NCBI GenBank assembly: GCA_025923175.1
Contig: JAICGL010000096.1
Coordinates: 1-10,011 of the forward strand
Direction: 5' to 3'
Length of the DNA: 10,011 nucleotides
Origin: Acidimicrobiia bacterium
Lineage (GTDB): Bacteria > Actinomycetota > Acidimicrobiia > IMCC26256 > BP-133
Shown here: positions 6,489 to 10,011 of the stretch, one piece after another
How the letters are laid out: every line of letters begins with the position of its first letter
How positions within the stretch are numbered: position 1 is the stretch's first letter
Position numbers and translations under genes: made by a program
Notes under the pieces: model-generated
What the model was told of the DNA's origin: nothing
Databases searched by the model: none
Seen by the model: only the letters and a program-made list of their open reading frames with translations

Positions 6489-7930
6489 CGGGGCGGGCGG
6501 GCCGCCTTCGGGAGGCGGCGGTTGAGGTAGATCAGCGCGAAGGGGAAGATCATCGCCGCCGCGTTCGTGATGTTGGCGGAGATCTGGACCAGCGTGGCCG
6601 GCTGGGTGAAGGTCGTCATCGTGCCGATCACGACGAGCACTGCGGCCATGGCCGGGAAGTAGAACCGCCGGGGATCCTGCTCGATGCGGGCCTGGATGGA
6701 TGGGCTGGTGCTGGCGGCGTCGGTCACGTTGCGGCCCAGCACTTCGAGGATCCCGACGAGGGTGTCGAAGATGATCAGGAAGCCGACGAGGAGCGTTGCG
6801 TAGAACAGCCAGCGGCCGTGGCCGGCGCCGAGCTGGTCGGCGGCGAAGGTCTCGATATTGGCTGCGGTGGGGGAGGTTCCCGAGTCGAGGGCGAGCTGGC
6901 GCACGAGGATCGTGGGGAGCAGCATCCCGACGAGGGCGCCGGGAAGGAACAGCCCGTAGACGTCGAGACGAAGCAGCCGGTACCAACGGCGCCAGCAGGC
7001 CGTGTTCTCGGCGTCGTCGGGGAACGTGTACCCGCAGGAGCGCACGGACTGCTTCCCGCCGCGGCCTCCAGCCAGGAATCCGACGCGGTGACCCATGCCG
7101 TATCCCTTGTCGCGGTAGTGCCCGAGGAAGACCCAGTTGAGCCCGGCGGTCAGTCCAGCGAAGCCGACCACGGCGCCGAGATCGCTCGCGCTGGTCCCTC
7201 GGGGTGGCATACCCGGTTGGACGAAGCCCTTGATGCCTTGCCACCACCCGTCCCAGGGAACGACGAACAGGCACACCACGAAAAGGAAGGCCACCTCGGC
7301 GGCGATCAATAGTGCGTTGACGAGCTCGAGCCCCCGCGTGATGCGACGGAAGGCCCAGATGATCGCCACCACTGCACCGAGCAGGGCGAAGGTCAGAAGT
7401 TGCACGGTGGTGGAGTCTCCGGGCCCAGCGGCGTGGCCCGCGACGAGCGCGAAGAGGCTTTTGGCCGAAGCCTTGGCCCACCCACCGAGGATGAGCGCGG
7501 CGAAGATGGCGAACAGTGCGAGTGGAATCCAGAGTCGCCGCCCCGGAGGGACCCGGGCGAAGCCGACGATCGGCGCCTCCCCCGTCGCCGTCACCCACCG
7601 GGCGATCTCGACCAGGGCCACACATTGCAACAGCACGGCCACCGTGATCAGCCAGGCGATCCCGGCGAAGCCGGACGCTCCGATCGTCAACGGCCCGAGG
7701 ATCCACTCGCCGCTCCCGATCGCCGCCCCGAGCGCGATCAGGCTCGGCCCGAGGGCGTAGCGCCACATCTCCCTCCGGCCGAGGTGTTCCACCCCGAAGA
7801 CCTGCTCCGGCTGCGGCAGGTCGGCGACCTCCAGTGGAGGGCGGGACACACCCAGAGGGTGCACAGGAGCACTGGGAGTAGCCGTCTCGACCTGAATGGA
7901 GTCAAGGGGACTGTCAATGGTTGATGACAT
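6386..7930 (-). CDS. Nramp-like APC-superfamily membrane transporter
   Basis: This 514-residue integral membrane protein has a ~55-residue cytoplasmic N-terminus followed by about eleven or twelve hydrophobic segments. TM1 carries LGPSLIALGAAIGSGEW (60-76). A central loop carries HYRDKGYGMG (271-280), and a late segment reads TFTQPATLVQISANITNAAAM. This pattern matches a subgroup annotated as Nramp-family divalent metal transporters. However, the canonical TM1 metal ligand motif DPGN is replaced by a GSGE motif, and I see no MPH motif in TM6. The substrate is therefore uncertain: a metal ion is possible but not shown. I chose ATG at 7930 because the conserved region follows at a normal distance, whereas the upstream open frame (to 8260) runs into the divergent gene. 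No good ribosome site precedes it. The gene is convergent with the sulfotransferase, overlapping by 103 bp, and divergent from the binding-protein genes. Confidence 0.8.
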   Translation of the reverse strand: MSSTIDSPLDSIQVETATPSAPVHPLGVSRPPLEVADLPQPEQVFGVEHLGRREMWRYALGPSLIALGAAIGSGEWILGPLTIGASGFAGIAWLITVAVLLQCVALVEIARWVTATGEAPIVGFARVPPGRRLWIPLALFAIFAALILGGWAKASAKSLFALVAGHAAGPGDSTTVQLLTFALLGAVVAIIWAFRRITRGLELVNALLIAAEVAFLFVVCLFVVPWDGWWQGIKGFVQPGMPPRGTSASDLGAVVGFAGLTAGLNWVFLGHYRDKGYGMGHRVGFLAGGRGGKQSVRSCGYTFPDDAENTACWRRWYRLLRLDVYGLFLPGALVGMLLPTILVRQLALDSGTSPTAANIETFAADQLGAGHGRWLFYATLLVGFLIIFDTLVGILEVLGRNVTDAASTSPSIQARIEQDPRRFYFPAMAAVLVVIGTMTTFTQPATLVQISANITNAAAMIFPFALIYLNRRLPKAARPPRYAIAVLVGNAVFFGFFFVNFVAEKVSGSPLVTF

Positions 7931-7961
7931 GTCGCCACACTGCCGCGGTCGGACGGTGGCT

Positions 7962-7981
7962 TCTGTCACGACGGTGACAGA
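7962..7981. promoter_or_regulatory. Perfect palindromic operator candidate in the divergent region
   Basis: TCTGTCAC-GACG-GTGACAGA has 8-bp arms that are exact complements, with a 4-bp spacer. It lies 32 bp upstream of the transporter start and 75 bp upstream of the solute-binding-protein start, so one dimeric regulator could control both directions. I do not recognise the regulator family from the motif. Confidence 0.5.
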
Positions 7982-8043
7982 CGCGGGGTCGTGGCGATCA
8001 CGTCCACTGCCGCGCTCCTGAGGCGCGAGCGTTCGCCGGTCAT

Positions 8044-8058
8044 TACCATCGCCGCGTG
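8044..8058 (+). promoter_or_regulatory. Possible -10 element for a leaderless solute-binding-protein mRNA
   Basis: TACCAT (8044-8049) fits the actinobacterial TANNNT -10 pattern and ends 6 bases before the GTG start at 8056, so transcription would begin at or next to the start codon. The absence of any ribosome-binding site before this GTG agrees with leaderless translation. No good -35 element is visible. Confidence 0.4.
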
Positions 8059-9438
8059 GGCGACGACCGGCTTGACCGACGGGAGTTCCTGCGCCTGACG
8101 GCAGGCGGCGCCGTCTGCGCTGTCGCAGCCGGGGCGGGCTGTTCCTCGGGCTCGGACAAGCCGAAGAAGTCTGCCGCCAACGCGCCCGGGGCGGGCAACG
8201 CGGCGCCCAGGGAGCTGCGGATCGCCACGTGGAGCCACTTCGTCCCGGCCTACGACGCATGGCTCGACAACGAGTTCACGAAACGCTGGGGCGAGCAGCA
8301 CGACGTCAGGGTGGTCGTCGATCACTTGCCCCTCAACGAGTTGCCGATCCGGGGTGATGCCGAAGCGGCAGCAAAGAGGGGCCACGACCTGTTCTGGTTC
8401 ATCAATCCCCGGGCGGCTCTCGAGGATGACGTTATCGATCATCGCGAGGTCGTCGACGAGGTGACGGGCAAGCTCGGCAAGATGGTGCCTCACGTCGAGC
8501 GCAGCGTGTTCAACCCTAAGACCAACAAGTTCTTCGCGTTCCCCGACCACTGGTCCGCCGGACCGATCCACTACAGGGTCGACCTGTGGGACCAGGTCCA
8601 GCCGGGACTGCGCCCGTCGACATGGGACGACATCCGCCGGGCGGGAGCAACCCTCAAGGCCCGGGGGTACCCCCTGGGGCTGGGCCTTTCAACCGACCTC
8701 GACTCTGGCTGGACGCTCAACACCTTGATGCACGGTTACGGCTCCTCCATCCAGGACGAGGACGCCAACCCGACGATCAACACTCCGGCCACCATCGAAG
8801 CTGTCAAAGCCTGCGCCGAGATCTACCGGACTGGCATGACCGATGAGGTCTTCGCCTGGGACGCCTCGTCCAACAACCGGCTGCTCGCCTCCGGGCGGGG
8901 ATCAATGGTTTTCAACGCCATCTCGGCGCTGCGTACCGCCGAGCAGCAGGACCCTGAGCTGGCATCCCGGATCGCCTTGGCTCCGGCACCCATCGGTCCC
9001 TCAGGCGCCGAGCCTCGCGGTGTCTACGTGCTGGGCAGCTATGTGATCTGGAAGTTCACTCCCCAGCCTGATCTGGCCAAGCAGTTTCTCGTCGACCTGT
9101 CACTCGCCTATCGCGACGCCTTCCTCCAATCCAGCTTCTACAACTTGCCCGCCTTCCCCGGTGCGGTGCCGGACCTGGCTGCACTGGTGGCGACGGACAC
9201 GGCGGCCAAACCTCCGAACAAGTACGCCCTCCTGGCCGACGCCACGAGCTGGTCGACCAACATCGGCAGCCCGGGATTCCTGAACGCCGCCATCGACGAA
9301 ATCATCAACCTCCCCCTCCTGTCCAAGATGTTTTCCGCCGCCGCCCGCGGCCAGATGTCGCCGGCGGACGCAGTCGCCGCCGCCGAGGCCGAGATGCGGC
9401 CGATCTTCGAAAAATGGCGGGAGCGGGGAAAGATCTGA
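8056..9438 (+). CDS. Tat-exported extracellular solute-binding lipoprotein (ABC transporter, family 1 type)
   Basis: This 460-residue protein begins with a twin-arginine signal (DRREFL, 7-12), a short hydrophobic stretch and a Cys (C29) in a weak lipobox (GAGC), followed by a Ser/Lys/Ala-rich linker. The body starts LRIATWSHFVPAYDAW and has the length and layout of periplasmic-type binding proteins of sugar-class ABC importers, including an FLVDLSLAYRDAF segment and the C-terminal MSPADAVAAAEAEM helix typical of that group. The predicted role is to capture a solute outside the membrane and hand it to a permease. No permease or ATPase lies in the window, so the ligand cannot be named. GTG 8056 is the only sensible start, because it gives a correctly placed Tat motif. 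The gene is divergent from the Nramp-like transporter and is followed by a paralogue through a TGATG stop/start overlap. Confidence 0.85.
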   Translation: MGDDRLDRREFLRLTAGGAVCAVAAGAGCSSGSDKPKKSAANAPGAGNAAPRELRIATWSHFVPAYDAWLDNEFTKRWGEQHDVRVVVDHLPLNELPIRGDAEAAAKRGHDLFWFINPRAALEDDVIDHREVVDEVTGKLGKMVPHVERSVFNPKTNKFFAFPDHWSAGPIHYRVDLWDQVQPGLRPSTWDDIRRAGATLKARGYPLGLGLSTDLDSGWTLNTLMHGYGSSIQDEDANPTINTPATIEAVKACAEIYRTGMTDEVFAWDASSNNRLLASGRGSMVFNAISALRTAEQQDPELASRIALAPAPIGPSGAEPRGVYVLGSYVIWKFTPQPDLAKQFLVDLSLAYRDAFLQSSFYNLPAFPGAVPDLAALVATDTAAKPPNKYALLADATSWSTNIGSPGFLNAAIDEIINLPLLSKMFSAAARGQMSPADAVAAAEAEMRPIFEKWRERGKI

Positions 9439-10011
9439 TGGACCGCCGCAACTTCCTGCAACTGGCCGCTGGAGTGGCGGCCACGGCGGTTGGAGGAGGC
9501 TGCCTCTCCGGCGCTGAGACAGAGAAGACCGCCAGGACGGGCGGCGGTGGCGGCAAGCGAACACTCCGAATCGCCCAGTGGGGTCATTTCGTCCCGGCCT
9601 ATGACGCCTGGTTCGACAACGAGTTCGCGAAAGCGTGGGGCGAAGAGCAAGATGTCGACGTCGTCATCGACCACATCCCGGTCAATGAGCTCGTGGCCCG
9701 AGGCGACGCCGAAGCGGCGGCCCGCCGCGGCCACGACCTCTTCGCCTTCGCAACGCCCCGACCGGCGCTCGAGGACCTGGTCATCGATCATCGCGAGATC
9801 GTGGAGGAGGTGGCGGCCAAGGTCGGTCCCCTGCACCCGTTCATCGAACGGTCCGTCCGCAATCCCAAGACCGGGCGCTACTTCGGCTTCTCCGACTTCT
9901 GGACACCCGGTCCAAGCCACTACCGGGTGAGCTTGTGGGACTCTGTGGAACGAGGACTACGCCCCACGACGTGGGATGTCGTGCTGCTGGCGGCTGGTCG
10001 CCTGAAGTCCC
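9438..10011 (+). CDS. Second Tat-exported solute-binding lipoprotein, 3' end cut by the window edge
   Basis: The ATG at 9438 shares its A with the stop of the preceding gene (TGATG), so translation is probably coupled. About 191 codons are visible and open to the window end. The protein starts MDRRNFLQL (Tat motif) and has a Cys at 22 after a Gly run (weak lipobox) and a Gly-rich linker, then LRIAQWGHFVPAYDAW. Over about 139 residues aligned by eye, roughly 93 (two thirds) are identical to the upstream binding protein, including RGDAEAAA, VIDHRE and NPKT, so the pair arose by tandem duplication. It presumably serves the same or a related ABC importer with shifted ligand preference (inference). 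Its C-terminal half lies outside the window. Confidence 0.85.
   Translation, partial: MDRRNFLQLAAGVAATAVGGGCLSGAETEKTARTGGGGGKRTLRIAQWGHFVPAYDAWFDNEFAKAWGEEQDVDVVIDHIPVNELVARGDAEAAARRGHDLFAFATPRPALEDLVIDHREIVEEVAAKVGPLHPFIERSVRNPKTGRYFGFSDFWTPGPSHYRVSLWDSVERGLRPTTWDVVLLAAGRLKS

Noticed and set aside
5651..7312. 553-codon open frame on the + strand
   Set aside because: It is out of frame with the sulfotransferase and antisense to the transporter, both of which have clear family motifs. The translation is low-complexity Arg/Gly/Glu-rich.
5802..7766. 654-codon open frame on the - strand
   Set aside because: It overlaps the transporter in another frame and the sulfotransferase in antisense, with no recognisable domain.
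9138..9920. 260-codon open frame on the - strand
   Set aside because: It is antisense to the two paralogous binding proteins. Similar antisense frames arise at equivalent places in both copies because the copies are homologous.
1..10011. CRISPR arrays, tRNA/rRNA genes, insertion sequences, phage genes
   Set aside because: I saw no regularly spaced repeats, no cloverleaf-like conserved arms, and no transposase, integrase or phage structural motifs in any frame.

Overview
This is a GC-rich window (about two thirds G+C by eye) with dense, closely spaced genes, frequent GTG starts, Tat-type lipoprotein signals and NarL/LuxR-type regulators. That suggests a high-GC actinobacterium. An Acidimicrobiia-like lineage is possible, but the sequence alone does not settle it.

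Bases 1 to about 5,500 (+ strand) hold an unusual mix of regulators and secreted proteins. First comes the 3' part of a LuxR/NarL-type regulator, then a second complete one, then a receiver-only protein. A small secreted protein and a two-domain secreted protein (family 16 glycoside hydrolase plus beta-propeller) follow. Next is a 526-codon frame that joins a fourth receiver-like domain to a beta-propeller phytase. All four receivers are related to the NarL/FixJ type, and each has lost part of the phosphorylation site, so they are probably phosphorylation-independent. A PAPS-dependent sulfotransferase overlaps the phytase frame by ATGA (5517-5520). A beta-glucan-type hydrolase, a phytase and a sulfotransferase beside several regulators would fit a locus for making or remodelling a cell-surface polymer, or for scavenging phosphate. 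The core biosynthetic genes are not in this window.

Bases 6,386-7,930 (- strand) encode a 514-residue Nramp-like membrane transporter of the APC superfamily. It lacks the classic DPGN metal-binding motif. Its 3' end overlaps the sulfotransferase tail by 103 bp in convergent orientation.

A 125-bp divergent region (7,931-8,055) contains a perfect 8-bp-arm palindrome and a possible leaderless promoter. From 8,056 to the window end (+ strand) lie two tandem paralogous Tat/lipoprotein extracellular solute-binding proteins, the second cut by the window edge. They are joined by a TGATG stop/start overlap. Any permease and ATPase partners would lie downstream.

I saw no tRNA, rRNA, CRISPR array or insertion sequence. 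The points most worth a second look are the set of differently degenerated receivers, the receiver-phytase joined frame, the 22-bp-period direct repeat in front of it, and the palindrome between the transporter and the binding proteins.
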